From NCBI GenBank assembly GCA_028583415.1, contig CM053265.1:22266830-22330829 (forward strand): DNA of 64,000 nucleotides, read 5' to 3'. Source of the DNA: Protea cynaroides (Eukaryota; Streptophyta; Magnoliopsida; Proteales; Proteaceae). The notes beneath the pieces are model-generated. The model ran no database searches. It had not been told where the DNA came from and was given only the letters and a program-made list of their open reading frames with translations. Below are positions 33,874-46,635 of the stretch, in pieces; the first letter of the stretch is position 1, and each line of letters begins with the position of its first letter. The translations under genes were made by a program, and so were the position numbers.

Positions 33874-36048
33874 TATCACACCCAAATTCTGGCTGAACCA
33901 GAAGTGTGAGTGAACCGTCACTGAACCAACGGTTCACATCATGATCTCAATAAGACCGTGTCCACTCATACAAACCATTGCACATAACCATAATCAGAAT
34001 ATAATAAAATACAGCAGAAGTCTTGAATAAAATGAACTGAGTGATCTATTGATCAATTTAATAAAATATCTAATTATTCAAATACTGAAACATAAATAAA
34101 TATCCTTACATCAATTGAATCTCCAACTGAAAATAATTAAAATAAAATAAATCAAATCCTAGAGGTACACGCAGAAAGGGCACTCGCATGAAGCGTCATG
34201 CTCGTCCTCTCCTGCTTGCGCGTCTAAAGCAGCAACACCTCCGTACGCCGGAGCATTCAAGTAATCCTCCACCGTATAACCTGCATCAACATCTAAAAAT
34301 AGTGTATATACAAGGGTGAGCTCACAACTTAACTCAGTAAGACAATTAGACAATGCAACAAACATATGCATGAATAACATTCACATTATGGTCTGGTTTT
34401 AAGTTTGCAATGTACTATACAAAGGATTGGCGGCCACCGCACCTCTATACACGAGTGTGTAAAGCTTCCCAATGGATCAAACACCACTGTCATCCCACAT
34501 GCTCCCTACCATGGAATAGAGATAAAGCTAAAGCGTCTGGATCAAACACCGCCAATACTTTCCCAGATACCCTATGCATACCAACATGTAAGCCCCTATT
34601 GACGAGGGCTTGCAAACTGGGCTCGCAACTAACCAATCCTATATGTCATCACAGTAGGCCCTATCCCAGCACAACTCCCTATGTCATAGAGATAGAGCTA
34701 GAGTCTAGTGGCTGGGCTGGAGACCGCAGTGCCACTTCCTCCCCCTGATACCCTACCCGCACCAAGCATGCTAAGACAGAATGATACGAAAAGGTGTTAG
34801 TGTGAGGAATGATCCCAGACCCTTGGCCCTTCCCATTTCACACACCAACGAAAACAATCACATGCCTAACAGTCACATCCTAGTATAGCGAGTATGCATG
34901 AACAGTAATAATAACTAAAAGTAAAGGATGACATGCGAGTATACAAAAACATCAGTCCACAGAATCATAGTTATTGACGACATTTTACTGTTATTAAATT
35001 ATTAGGGTTTAGGTCCGATTCCCTTACCTAACGCTTGATTGATAGCTTGCTCCATGTCATAGAATCCAAACTTGCTATCACAAGGTCCTACACGATGTTA
35101 GGGTTGAGTTAGAATAATTTTCTTAAGGTTTACGTTGGTCGGAAAACCAACTGGGTTAAAAACACTCCTCACAGAGCATATCGGTCGCAGCACCTATCGC
35201 GGCACTGTGGGGAAAGGTGCGACTGGTATGGTCGACTGGTCCCCATAAACCAGTCTTCGGGAGGTACCGGTCGAATATGGTGCGATCGGTATGGTCGATC
35301 GCTATGTCTCCGGAAGACCATACATCCGGTTCTCGCCTTCCGTAGGTCACCCCTTATTGATACTAGGGTTTCTCCTACACTTTCTAGGTCTGAGCACTGA
35401 GTTAGAGTTGTTTCCAACTCCACTCAAGTCCTAGTTTCGATGATTTTCAACCTAGAACTTGAATCTAGGGTTTACCGACTAGAGTAGGGTTTGACGGAAA
35501 AAATAGGGTTTAGATCAATACCTCGCTTTGCATGGTATTGATCCAAACATGACTAACCATCCTAGAATGATTAAAGTAGAGGAAGGTTTAAGCACATACC
35601 GTTGGTTCGCGGTAGAGAGTTCTTCGTCCAACGGCAATGGCGGCTCTTCCCTCTCCTTCCTAGCTTCTTCTCCTTCTTCAACCTCTTTCTCCTCTCTAAG
35701 GTTTGCGAGGATCAATGGAAGAGATTTTAGGAGGTTTAAGGGTCCTTATATAGGCTAGGGTTAGGTTTAGGAAGCCTCCTAACATTGGAAAAGTCCTTCG
35801 GTTCAAAATTTGGAAAGTGGGACCCGCAGAGATCCTTTTCCGGATCTAAGCTGCGCAGGCCATACCGATCGACCGTCGACCGGTACCATAGACCGTACCA
35901 TCGACTTATGAAAGTTATATCATGTAATTTTGTCCATTTTCATACCTGGTTGTCATTCGCTCGTCCCGTCTGGCCCGGTGATGATTGGAAGACCTGTTAC
36001 GACATGAACTCAAGGTTTAGATCGGGTTCATGGAGTGCGGGTCTTACA
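33874..36048 (-). repeat. TK0 5' LTR
   Basis: 2,175 bp. Its inner end reads TATCACACC in plus orientation, so the terminal CA of the LTR has become TA. The outer end is GTCTTACA followed by the target duplication ggaat. The C-type motif occurs at about 35175-35300 and 35865-35910. Confidence 0.94.
34159..34281 (-). CDS. LTR-encoded conserved exon (TK0 5' LTR)
   Basis: GYTVEDYLNAPAYGGVAALD, acidic stretch GEDEHDA, then SCECPFCVYL and stop. In this LTR the frame is also open upstream to an ATG at 34380 (73 codons, including TELSCELT), so an unspliced peptide is possible here and in TK3, but not in TK2. Confidence 0.5.
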   Translation of the reverse strand, partial: GYTVEDYLNAPAYGGVAALDAQAGEDEHDASCECPFCVYL

Positions 36049-36053
36049 GGAAT

Positions 36054-37724
36054 GCCTTACTATCAGAGTATGGCCTGAGCACATGCGAAGGGAGGTGCTC
36101 CTGATTATCATTGATCTCGTAGAGGATCCTACAGAGAAAAAGCTGTCCAGGGGTTGAGAAGAGGAGGTTGAGTAGTTCTGCTTCAAAAAATTATGCAGTG
36201 AAGGGTTCATCTACTTTTGGGACGACGATCTCATTGATGTTGTGACCCCTCATGAAGACCCACTGACGATTAGGATGACAATAGGGAATCGATTAGAAGT
36301 GTGTTGAATTCTGGTGGACACAGACAGTTCTATGAACATTCTGTACTATGATACAGTCAAGTGCATTGGGGTATAAAGAAGAGCAACTGCGTCCCATTAG
36401 GTATTCGTTGACCGGCTTCAATGGAGACACTATTACTGCGAAGGGAGCCATCAGGCTAGATACTGGGTAGAAACTTACCCTGCAAGAACATGTGTTCATT
36501 TGAACTATATGGTAGTAAACATCCGATCCAATCACAATGCCATCCTCAGACGAGTGAGACTCAACCAAATGAAGGCATGCCTGTCCATGTATTACCTTGT
36601 GATGAAGTTCCCAACAGCTGTGGGGGTAAGATTCTACAAAGTTGATTAGGTCGTGTCCAAGAAATGTTACCTGGAGATCTGGCGGCAAATGAGATGGCTA
36701 CACCCGTCCAGACAATCCAGCTTGATGATCTCCGGGATGATTTCCCCTAGCAAAGGAATATTCCAGTAAAAGATCTCATTCTAGTGCCATTCTCTAAAGA
36801 TAACCCTGAGAAGACTTTCCTGATAGGATCAGCACTCCTCTTAGAGTAGAAGGAGCAATTGATAGCATTCTTTCGAGCCATTGCAAATGTATTTGTGTGG
36901 ACAGCTGAGGACATGCCATGTATTCCCCACACCACCATGGAACAACATCTTGTGATTGATTCCCATCACCAACCCATCTGTTAGAGGGCCTTTGCCCCAG
37001 AAAGACAAGGTATCATCTACTAGGAGGTCAAAGAACTATTGAAAGCAGGTTTTATTAGGGAGGTCAACTACCCATAGTGGTTGGCCAACGTTGTAATGGT
37101 GCCGAAGACGGGAAACCATTGGCGCATATGTATTGATTTCAGTAACCTTAATAAAGTGTGCCCTCAAGATATCTATCCTCTGCCTCGAATAGATCAATTG
37201 ATAGATGCCACTAATGGGCATGAGTTGTTGTCTTTTTTTAGACACCGATTTCTATTATTACCAAATCAAAATGACAAAGGAAGATGAAGAAAGCACTGCC
37301 TTTGTCATGAATCAAGGATTGTACTGCTACATTGTCATTCCATTCAGACTAAAAAATGCTGGTGCAACGTACCAAAGACTTGTCAACAAGGTCTTTGAAA
37401 AACAAATAGGCAGGAATATGGAAGTATATGTTGATGATTTCCTTGTCAAGAGTTCTAAAGCTCGAACTCACTTAGATGACCTCACTGAAGTGTTCGATGT
37501 CGTTAGAAAAAATTATATGCAGCTCAACCCTATGAAGTATGAATTTGGGGTTCACTCAAGGAAGTTCTTAGATTCATGGTTTCATAAAGAGGGATTGAAG
37601 CTAATCCGGCCAAGATTAAAGCTATTCAAAATATGACGTCCCCCATGAAGCCCAAGCAAGTACAAAAGTTGACAAGTAGAACTGTGGCCTTGGGATAGTT
37701 TATGTCACGATTAGCGGACAGATG
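36054..37724 (+). pseudogene. pol: Element X: protease and reverse transcriptase
   Basis: The protease region at about 36235-36360 reads TPHEDPLTIRMTIGNRLE and then LVDTDSSMNILYYDTV, the Tat pattern. RT: WRICIDFSNLNKVCPQD (about 37120), YPLPRIDQLIDA, DFYYYQIKM, NAGATYQRLVNKVF and the catalytic YVDDFLVKS (about 37429). There is a frameshift at about 37235, several stops, and the frame ends in the RT connection before S3 enters at 37730. Confidence 0.82.
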
Positions 37725-39591
37725 CCTACTGTAAGACCCGTGTCAAACTAACCCGGTCTTACCACCTTGAACCAGGTTTACCCATCATGGTCGAGCCAAA
37801 TGGACCAAAGGCGTGAAGGAGATCGTGATCCCAGGTATTTAATCGACCCAAAAACACTTAAATAAAGGGGAGGGTCGCATACCCAGCAAAAGAGGGTTGG
37901 ACCCCCAAGACAAAAAGTAAAACCCCCAGTTTTACAGAGGGGGTCAGACACTTTAGGAACTAGGGTCGACGGGATCATCGAGCCCCTCATCGACCCCCAG
38001 TTGCCGCCATAAACTGAAATTAGGAAAGTTTCCTAATTTCGGTTGGACTCTTTCCAAATCTCAATGGGACTTATTTTAGGAGTTTCTACTCTATAAATAG
38101 GACGTCCCTAAGCCTCTTTCACTTCTTGTACAACCGTAATTGAATTGAGAGAAAGAGAAGAGAAGGAAGAGAAGAAGAAGAGAAGCAAGGAAGAAAAGAA
38201 AGCAAAAAAAAGAGAAGAGTTGCAGAGAAGGAGTATTCTTCTCAGGTATGGATACTAATTCCATGAGTTTCTACAGACCTTAGGTTAGGTAATAAAGAGA
38301 GTATGATCTCAGAGAGTCCTAAACCATCAACCCATGGATAGGTTTTCATGGAAAACCATGGGGGAATTCATAAAAGCTATATAGGTGAATGATTCATGGT
38401 TTTAGACCATAGAATGTGTGTAAAATGGACTTTAGGAGCAAGCCATAGGACCCTAAACACGAAGAATGGACTGAAAGGAAGAAAATTGATCAAAACCCAC
38501 AGGGGGTCGCATGGGGGGTCGATGGCCAATCGACCCTACCAGACCCTGAGCATCGACCCCCAGTGTTCGGGAAGTCCAGAATAGGGGTGGTCGCACCAGG
38601 GGTCGATCATGACTCCGACCCTACCTCCGACCCCCAGTTAACGGTATGGTTTTTAAATTCAAAATTAATTCTAATTAAATTTTATCGACTTTGTTAGGTC
38701 TTCTAGCAATATAATAACATTATAAAGGTGATTCTAAAGCTTGGAAGAGGATCTATTAACAAGCTAAGGTGAGGGAACAAGACCTAAACTAACTGGTTAA
38801 TAATAAACTGTTTTATTTCTTGAGTCCAATGCCATATTGATTCTATGCGTGTATGCTTGTTTGTGCATTCAACATGTCATCCAATATTTCTATTAATTGT
38901 TCATGCATATTTACTTTATTGTTTATAATATGATGATGATGATGATGATAGGAATAGACATGTGAATATTTGTGTTTGGCCAGTGTATATGGTGCGGGTA
39001 GGGATGGTATCAATCGGTACAGCCATGGCCGTTCTTCATGGGGGTGTATATTGTGCCATGGTCTACTCAAGTCATGTCCACTGATGTCGTCGTATCGCCA
39101 TTACCTTAGCAGAACTATTATGTCGTAGAGCATCAGGGGAGGTGGTCTCGGTCCTTGTAGTCTCTGATTCTACCGGGGGGCCTTAGCTCTATCTCTATGG
39201 ATGTTCTAAGGGATGCTGGGGTGAGGCCTTGGATACACTGTTTGGCATTAGGATTGGTTAGTTACGAGCCCAGTTTGCGCCCTAGCCAGCAGGGGTTTAT
39301 TTGTTGGTATGGTATCAACCGGTATAGCCATGACCGTTTTTCATGGGGTGTATATTGTGCCATTCTGGGTGCATGTGGGGCGACGGTGCCATTTTCATTG
39401 GGCGTTTCCACACACTCGTGTATAGAGGTGCGGCGGTCACCTATCCTTTCTATAGCACAGTGCAAACTATAAAGCAGACCAAAGATATGATTTGACTGCA
39501 TCCATATGTATTGTTGCATTGTTTTGTTTGCTCACTGAGCTGTGATGTGTGCTCACCCTTTCGACGTCGAATATTTTTAGTTGATGATGCA

Positions 39592-41844
39592 TGTAAGACC
39601 CGCACTCCGTAAACCCAGTCTAAACCTTGGTTTTGTGTCGTAGCAGGTCTTCCGATCATCACCGGGCCAGACGGGACGAGCTGATGACAAACAGGTACAA
39701 AATCAGATCAAAGACGGTCAAATATTCATCATTTTATGTTGACCGGTTGATGGTACCGGTCGACCGGTCAGCTCTGCGCAGCTGAGTGCGGAGATCCGGA
39801 ATTGGATCTCTGTGGGTACCATTTTCCTAAACCCTAATGCTGAACCTTCCTAATCCTAATAGGGTTACTAAACCCTAATTCTAGCCTATAAATACACTCT
39901 TAAACCTCCTCAAATCCTTTCCATTATCTCTTACAAACTCTAGAGAAGAGAAGGAGATTGGAAAGGAGAAGGAGCTAGGAAGAAGAAGGAGGTGCCGCCA
40001 TTACCGTTCGACGACGCTCACGTTACGCCAGTCAACGGTAAATGTTTTAATCATTCTTCTTACTCTATGACTTTAGGTTAGCTGTGTGGGTGGATCAATA
40101 CCATGCAAAGTAGGTATTGATCTAAAACCCTAAATCGGATATAAACCCTAAGTTGTCGTCAAACCCTAGATTCGAGTTCTGAGATGATATTCATCGAAAC
40201 TAGACTCGAATGAGTTGGGGATAACTCTAACTTAAAGCTTAGACTTAGAATGGATAGGAGAAACCCTGGAAATCCATAGAGATCGATCGACGACAGTCAA
40301 AAAACCAAGTGTATGGTCTTCCGGAGACATACCGGTCGACCATACCGGTTGCTAGTCTGCTTACAGAGCTACAACCGGTATGTTGCGATCGGTCAGCTCT
40401 GAAAGGCTGGTTTTGGACTTTGTTGGTTTCCGACCAACATGAAACCCTAAGGAAACTATTCTAATGAAACCCTAATAATATTGTAGGACTTTGTGACTTT
40501 CCGTTTGGATCTTGTGACGTGAAAGCAAGCTAACAAATGAGCGTCAGGTAAGGGAATCGGACCTAAAACTAATAATTAATGGATAGTAAATCGTTGTTAA
40601 CCACCTGATTATATATGATGTGATGTTTGTGCATATTCACATGCCATCTTTTAATTTCAGTTATTATTACTGTTCATGCATTGTTAGGATGTGATTGTTA
40701 AGCTTGTGATTGTTTTCGTTAGTGTGTGGAGTGGGGCATGGGCCTGGGATCGCTCCTCACACTAGCACTTTTTGTAGTATTCTGTCTTAACATGCTTGGT
40801 ATGGGTGGGGCATCAGGGGAAGGTCGTGGTACGGTGGTCTCCGATGTTGATGCTGGCCTGGCCATGGTTATGTGGCATTGTGGTCTCCGAGGTCGACGCT
40901 GGCTTGTCCACGATGCTTTAGCTCTATCTCTATGCCGTAGGGAGTTATGTTGTGATAGGGTCTACCTGCGTTATGTTTCTATCCTAGTGGGTTAGTTGCG
41001 GATAGGGCATCAGGGGAGGTGTGGGAATGCCTTAGCTCTATCTCTATGCCGTAGGCGGCTGTGCTGGGATAGAGCATACATTGATGACATATAGGATTGG
41101 TTAGTTGCGAGCCCAGTTTGTGAGCCCTGGCCAGTAGGGGCTTAGGTACTGGTATGGGTAGAGCATCAGGGGAGGTACGGGGGTATCTTAGCTCTATCTC
41201 TATTCCATGATGGGTGCATGTGGGCCAATGGGGGTGTGATCCATGAGGTGCCACACACTCGTGTATAGAGGTGCGGGGGGCCACCATACCTTTCTATAGC
41301 ACATAGCAAACTTTAAACCAGACCACAACATAAAATTGATTATTACTCATGCATAATATTGTGAAACTATCTGATTGTCTTACTGAGCTAAGTTGTGAGC
41401 TCACCCTTTGTGTACACATTGTTTTTAGATGTTGATGCAGGATACACGGTGGATGATTATATGAACGCTCCGGCGTATGGTGATATTGCTACTCTGGGTG
41501 TACAGGCAGGAGAGGACGAGCATGACGCTTCATGCGAGTGCCCTTTCTGCGTGTATCTTTGATTGGATTTTTATTTATTTTCATTACTTTCGATTGGATT
41601 AAAGAGATGTAATGATATTATTATTTGCTTGGATTTGAATAATGGGATATTTTATTTAAATTATCAATAGTTACTCAGTTCATTCTATTTAAAGACTTCC
41701 GCTGTATTATTTATATTCTGATTGTGGTTATGTGTAATGGGTTTGTATGAGTAGACACAGTCTATTTGAGATCCTGGTGTGAACCATTGGTTCAATGACG
41801 GTTCACTCACACCATTCTGGTTGGATCAAAATTGGGGTGTGACA
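39592..41844 (+). repeat. TK2 5' LTR
   Basis: 2,253 bp. C-type motif at about 39740-39765 (TACCGGTCGACCGGTC) and 40335-40405. TATA box CTATAAATAC at 39886-39895, leader donor AACG|GTAAAT at about 40038, then several degenerate copies of TTAGCTCTATCTCTATGCC (40918, 41032, 41190) before the conserved exon. Confidence 0.96.
41440..41562 (+). CDS. LTR-encoded conserved exon (TK2 5' LTR, subfamily C)
   Basis: GYTVDDYMNAPAYGDIATLG, GEDEHDA, SCECPFCVYL and stop, 41 codons. Upstream of GATGCAG the frame is closed because of one extra T in the T-run (compare TK3), which favours entry by splicing rather than by an upstream ATG. Confidence 0.55.
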   Translation, partial: GYTVDDYMNAPAYGDIATLGVQAGEDEHDASCECPFCVYL

Positions 41845-41847
41845 ACT

Positions 41848-41859
41848 TGGTATCAGAGC
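41848..41859 (+). other. TK2 primer-binding site (initiator tRNA-Met)
   Basis: TGGTATCAGAGC, three bases after the 5' LTR. Confidence 0.93.
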
Positions 41860-41901
41860 CCTCAGGCTCTGTCCACAGACCATATTGCACTTAACTAAGT
41901 C

Positions 41902-44201
41902 TGTAAGACCCACACTCCACCAACCCGGCCTAACCTTACATTTCATGTCGGGACCCGTCTACATATCATGGTCGAGCCAAGTGGACCAAGTGTGTGAAGA
42001 AATCCAAGACCCAATATGAAAATTTACCCAAAAACAGTCAAAATGAGGGTAGGTCGCATGTTTTAACAGGCAGGTCCGACCCTCCCATCGACCCTCACCA
42101 TCGACCCTCAACCATGGGTCGCAGGGTCTATGAGTTGTCTGACCCTCCCATCGACCCTCACCATCGACCCTCGGCATTTGGGAAAAACAGCACGAACCGA
42201 AAATTGAGAAACCTTCCTAATTTCAATTGGAACCTTTCCTAAACTCAATGAGACTTATTTTGGGAGGTTTTGCCCTATAAATAGGACGTCCCTAAGCCTC
42301 TTTCACTCCTTTTACAACCCTAATTGGATTGAGAGAAAGAGAAGAGAAGGAGAGAAGAAGAGAAGGAAAACGTGAAGAAAAGGCTAAGGAAGAAGAGGAA
42401 ATTCAGAGGAACTCTGAATCTCAGCAAACCTAAGGTATGAATACATTCCCAATGATTTATTTACAACTTTAGAATGGTTTATGAAGAGGGTATGACTTAG
42501 AAGAAACCCAAATCATCCATCCATGGTTTTGTTTCAATGGAAACCATGGAGGAGATCATTAAAACCATGTAGGTGAATAAAGTATAGTTCTAAACCATAG
42601 AACATGTATAGAATAGATTGTAGAAGTAAGCCATAGGACCCAACCATGAAAGAGAGAACGGAATCTGATATTTTCGACTCAAACCATGGAGGGTCGCACC
42701 TAGGGTCGATGGCAGATCCGACCCTAGCATCGACCCTCAGTGTTCGGGAAGTTCAGATAAGGGGGAGGGTCGCACCCAGGGTCGATCAGGACTCCGACCC
42801 TACCTCCGACCCTCAGTTAACAGAATGGTTTTTAAATTCTGAATAAATTCTAATTAAATTTTATCGACTTTGTTAGGGCTTCTAGCAATATAATAACATT
42901 ATAAAGGTGATTCTAAAGCTTGGAAAAGTATCTATTAGCAAGCTAAGGTGAGGAGCCTTAACTCCAAACTAAATTGGTTAATAATAAACTATTTTCTATT
43001 CCTTGAATCCTGTGCTATGCTTGATTCTATGCGAATATGTTTGTAATGTGCATACAACATGCCATCCAATATTTCTATTACTTGTTCATGCATATTTACT
43101 TTATTGTTTATAACATGATGATGATGATGATGATAGGAATAGGCATGTGCTTGTATGTGTGTGGTTGATGTGCTTGATGCGAGCGAGTATCAGGGGAGGT
43201 GTGATGAGAACATCAATAAACGTTAATCTTTGGAGGGTCTCAGTACTTTAGCTCTATCTCTAACTCAAGTCTTGTGCATTGGCATCGTCGTATCGCCATT
43301 ACTTTAGCAGAACTATTATGTCATAGAGTATCAGGGGAGGTGGTCTCGGTCCTTGTAGTCTCTGACTCTACCGGGGGGCCTTAGCTCTATCTCTATGGAC
43401 ATTCTGAGGGATGCTGGGGTGAGGCCTTGGATACACTGTTTGGCATTAGGATTGGTTAGTTGCAAGCCCAGTTTGCAGCCCTCGCCAACAGGGGCTTACG
43501 TGTTGGTATGGCACTATATAGCAATAAACGTAACCTTTGTTATATATTGTTCATGATTGGGTGCATGTGAGTTGACGATAAACGTGATCTTCGGGTAACG
43601 TCACACACTCGTGTATAGAGGCGGAGTCAATAAACGCGACCTTTGGCTACCTAAATCTTTCTATTGCATACTGCAAACTTTAAACCGGACCAAAGATATA
43701 AATTGACTTTTTGCATGCATATGTATTTTTGCATTGTTTTGGCTACTCACTGAGCTCAAGTTGGAGAGCTGACCCTCGTGCGTGCAATTCTTTTTAGTTT
43801 CTGATGTTGCAGGTACTATGATTGAAGATTATGTCGACATGTCAACATATGAACATGTGGCGGCTATGATGAGCAAGCTGTGGAGGACGAACATGGTTCA
43901 TTAAGCGAGCGTTTCAACGGTGGATACGTTTAGTATTTAGTTTGCGTATTTGGATATTGTAATATGTATTAAATTATGTTTTGGTTACTTAGAAATAAAT
44001 GGAATATTAATTATTTATCATGATTAGACCTCAGTTCATTATCTGTAAGACTTCCGCTATTTATTTTATTACCTCTGATTAATGTGGAATGTGTTTTGGT
44101 TTATTATATGTGGGATAGCCTATTGTGAGATCCTGGTTGAACCATTGGTTTATTGACGGTTCATCACACCGTTTCGAATGGTACGGAATTGGGGTGTGAC
44201 A
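41902..44201 (+). mobile_element. S4: solo LTR in the TK2 leader, mosaic A/B
   Basis: 2,300 bp with target duplication aagtc (41897-41901 and 44202-44206). Motif clusters (42045-42180 and 42688-42815) are A type (TCGACCCTC). The conserved exon (43812 onward, frameshifted after about 18 codons) reads MIEDYVDMSTY…, closer to subfamily B. TATA box CCCTATAAATAG is at about 42273-42284. It lies between the PBS and the antisense gene of TK2. Confidence 0.95.
43812..43904 (+). pseudogene. LTR-encoded conserved exon (S4 copy), frameshifted
   Basis: IEDYVDMSTYEHVAAM is followed by a one-base loss near 43868. In the shifted frame the homologous DEQAVEDEHG segment resumes. It is the only clearly broken copy among the LTRs here. 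Confidence 0.5.
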
Positions 44202-44472
44202 AAGTCGATGAACTGAGTTAGGAAATATTAAATTTTTTTTAATACAACACACCCTAAGCATTGTTTGATACCTGAGACAGATTAAGAAAGAGCATAATAT
44301 ACTATACTAAATATGAAACTTAACATGTGCATACACTAGTTAGGTGAAACATGAAAACATTCATTAAATAAGAAAATGGGTATTAAATAAAAATAGTGCT
44401 ACAGGGTACAGTCCACAAACCGGACAGTTACCCTGTTATATAAACCGTCAAGAGAGAGAAGGTGAAAGTAAA

Positions 44473-45714
44473 TCATGGGGTAGGGGGCCTAGGAGGAATA
44501 GGGTCTGCTATATCATAATATCGCTCGTAAGCGACCCTGAGCCAGTACACCTGATCCTGTGTAACTCTGAGGCTGCGAGCCAACTGCGCCAAGTCACGGC
44601 TCATCTCAAGCTGAGCGTCCCTGATCTCCATAAACATACCCATCATGGTGTCGGGAGAAGGCTTAGATAGTCCAGCTGTAGAGGTAGACAGTGGTGCTGC
44701 AGGTGCAGGTTATGGGACAGGCACTGGTGCTTCCCCAACCATATCGTCATCATCACCCCCAGCCTCTGCCGCATAGGCCGCATTGGCTGCTGCTGCTGCT
44801 GCTGCTGCGGCTGCTACCCTCCCGAGTGGGCGAGGGCGAGCCTCTAACTCGTCATCGCTAACGGGCAGATCGACCATCTGCATCCTCTGAATAGCCTCCC
44901 AGTTAATGTCGGAGGTCATGGTATCCTCAACAGTCACCTCACCTCTCATGCTCACACCCAGGCGACATATAAGGAAGGTGATGAGACGACCGTATGGAAG
45001 GTTACTGGCCTGATCGGCCAGGGTCGCCTGATGCATGGCCCGGATGATGAGGTAAGGGAGAGAGACCCGCTCCCCGGTGCAGACGCAGTAGGTGATGTAC
45101 TGAGTGAGCTGAGATAACTCACTGTAGTGGCCGCTCTGGGGCACAATGTCATGCTGGATGATGCGGCTGTAGACTCGAGCTAGGGGCTTCAGACTAGCCG
45201 CCTTCATAGGAGCCCCAGGATTGAGGATCTGCTCTGTGATCTCTTGGCGTAAGTCCTCACTCAGATAACCCTTCACCTTTGGAGGGTAGTATACTAAGTC
45301 TCCATCATTGGGTACCCCCAGCAGATCAGCTAATTGGTGGGTATTGAAGGTGATAGGTACACCCTTGACGTAGCTGGAAATGCGCAAGTCCCTACCCTGA
45401 TTGGGATCGTTGACATCCCCATGCAGCTCCAAGTTAGCATAAAAATACTTAACCAGGTTGGGACGAGTGGTATCTGTGTAGGATATCACAGGCACCCACC
45501 CAAGCGTATCAAAAGCGGCTCGCAGATTGAACCTCTCCAGCTGGTCTAAGTTAACTCGACGTCTAGATTCGATGTTTTTGCTATCGAACCATGGGAAACG
45601 AGCTTGTGCCTCTAAGGATTGAAACCAACGCTCGTTGAGTTGTGGAGCGGGTGGCTGAGAAGCGTGAACGCTCGAGCCATGAGGACGTTTGCCCAGAGCA
45701 CGTCGTGGAGCCAT
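44473..45714 (-). pseudogene. TK2 antisense accessory gene, one stop codon
   Basis: 413 codons from MAPRRALGKRPHG at 45714 to PPRPPTP and stop at 44473, in a single frame except for a stop at about 44715 (a Gln codon in the other copies). Blocks: FPWFDSKNIESRRRVNLDQL, LGWVPVISYTDTTRPNLV, KYFYANLELHGD, LRISSYVKGVPITF, HQLADLLGVPNDGDLVYY, IVPQSGHYSELSQLTQYITY, SLPYLIIRAM, LPYGRLITFLICRLGV. An alanine run (about 44770-44815) precedes an acidic patch. The C terminus (EIRDAQLEMSRDLAQLA) looks like a coiled coil. No DNA-binding motif could be named. This is the best preserved copy of the gene in the window. Confidence 0.75.
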
Positions 45715-45718
45715 TAAA

Positions 45719-46156
45719 CTGCAAAACAAAAGAAAATAAGAAGAAAAGGTTAGATTTTGTCGAAATTTCGACAGCATAACGACTGTAATTCGAGAAAAAG
45801 CCTCGAACTCACCCAAAAACATGGGGAGGAGGACTTACGTAACCCCCACACTCTTCAACAAAACAATCACAGGCAATTACAATAAGAAATTTCAGAAATT
45901 TGAGAAAAATCAAGAAATTTCGAATTTTTTTGAAAACCTAGGTTAAAAAGTGTAAAAATTCGATTTTTATCAAAACCTTTCGGTGGAAGTCCAAATAGGT
46001 TGAGGGCTTTTGCTCTTAGGGGTCCCTAAATCCTTTCTAAGCCGAAGGAAAAGAGTTCCTACGGTTGGAATCTCTCAATCAAAGAAAAACCTAGAATTCT
46101 ACATAAAGACGATATGGAAAAATTATAAAAACTTGAAAGAGAAGGAAGAGACTTAG
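45719..46156 (-). other. 5' UTR intron of the TK2 antisense gene, donor mutated
   Basis: Acceptor TGTTTTGCAG at 45719, four bases from the ATG. The donor position reads CTCCAG|CTAAGT, where TK3 has CTCCAG|GTAAGT: the invariant G is changed. Confidence 0.6.
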
Positions 46157-46317
46157 CTGGAGACGATATGCCAAGTCCGAATCGCAAGAAAACCACTTCT
46201 ACAGTGACCGGTCGGACTGTAAAAGCTCGGAAGGGCAGAGAGGAATCGCCACCGGAGAAGAAAGGAAGAAGAAAAGTGAGAGAAATCTCACTTTTCGTGA
46301 TTTTAAAAGCAAATCTG

Positions 46318-46480
46318 GGCATACCGGTCGACGGTTTTGCCCATACCGGTCGACCGGTATCCCTACAGGCATGCGACCGCTATGTCTCGGTCAGAATTTT
46401 AATTCTGACCGGTCGACTATACGGGTCACAGCATATTCTACAGGGGCGCGACCTGTATGTTGCGACCGGTCAGCACCAGA
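46318..46480. promoter_or_regulatory. TK2 internal motif cluster
   Basis: TACCGGTCGACGG, TACCGGTCGACCGGTA, TCTGACCGGTCGACTATA and TTGCGACCGGTCAGC. The C-type motif of the TK2 LTR is used here, in place of the A-type motif of TK1 at the homologous position. Confidence 0.7.
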
Positions 46481-46635
46481 ATAGCCAGAAAAATCTCTGA
46501 AAATTTTTAAAATTCTATAAATTTAAATACTCCTTTTTGTGACTGTTTCGCCTTATATTGTTCAAAACTAACACCACTATTGCTTCATTCTCATGTGTTA
46601 AGTCTTCTTCTCAGATTCAAACAGAATAGTCTGAG

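Larger units (their letters stand above)
15156..36048 (-). mobile_element. TK0: Tekay-like chromovirus, subfamily C, minus strand, interrupted by TK1
   Basis: Two minus-strand LTRs (15156-17343 and 33874-36048) flank integrase, RNase H and RT in reverse order. The target duplication is ggaat at 15151-15155 and 36049-36053. TK1 sits inside its RNase H (target cggat). Without TK1, TK0 is about 9.2 kb, against 11.7-11.9 kb for TK1 and TK2. The missing part is gag and the antisense gene. It has inserted into element X, whose gag is on the left and protease on the right. Confidence 0.95.

Noticed and set aside
40726..40995. 89-codon ORF starting MEWGMGLGSLL in the C-type LTR, repeated at 52675-52944 and partly at 57152-57421
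   Set aside because: The copies in TK2 are near-identical only because the LTRs are young. In TK3 an indel changes the first 25 residues, and A and B LTRs show no equivalent frame. It lies in the intron-like part of the LTR.
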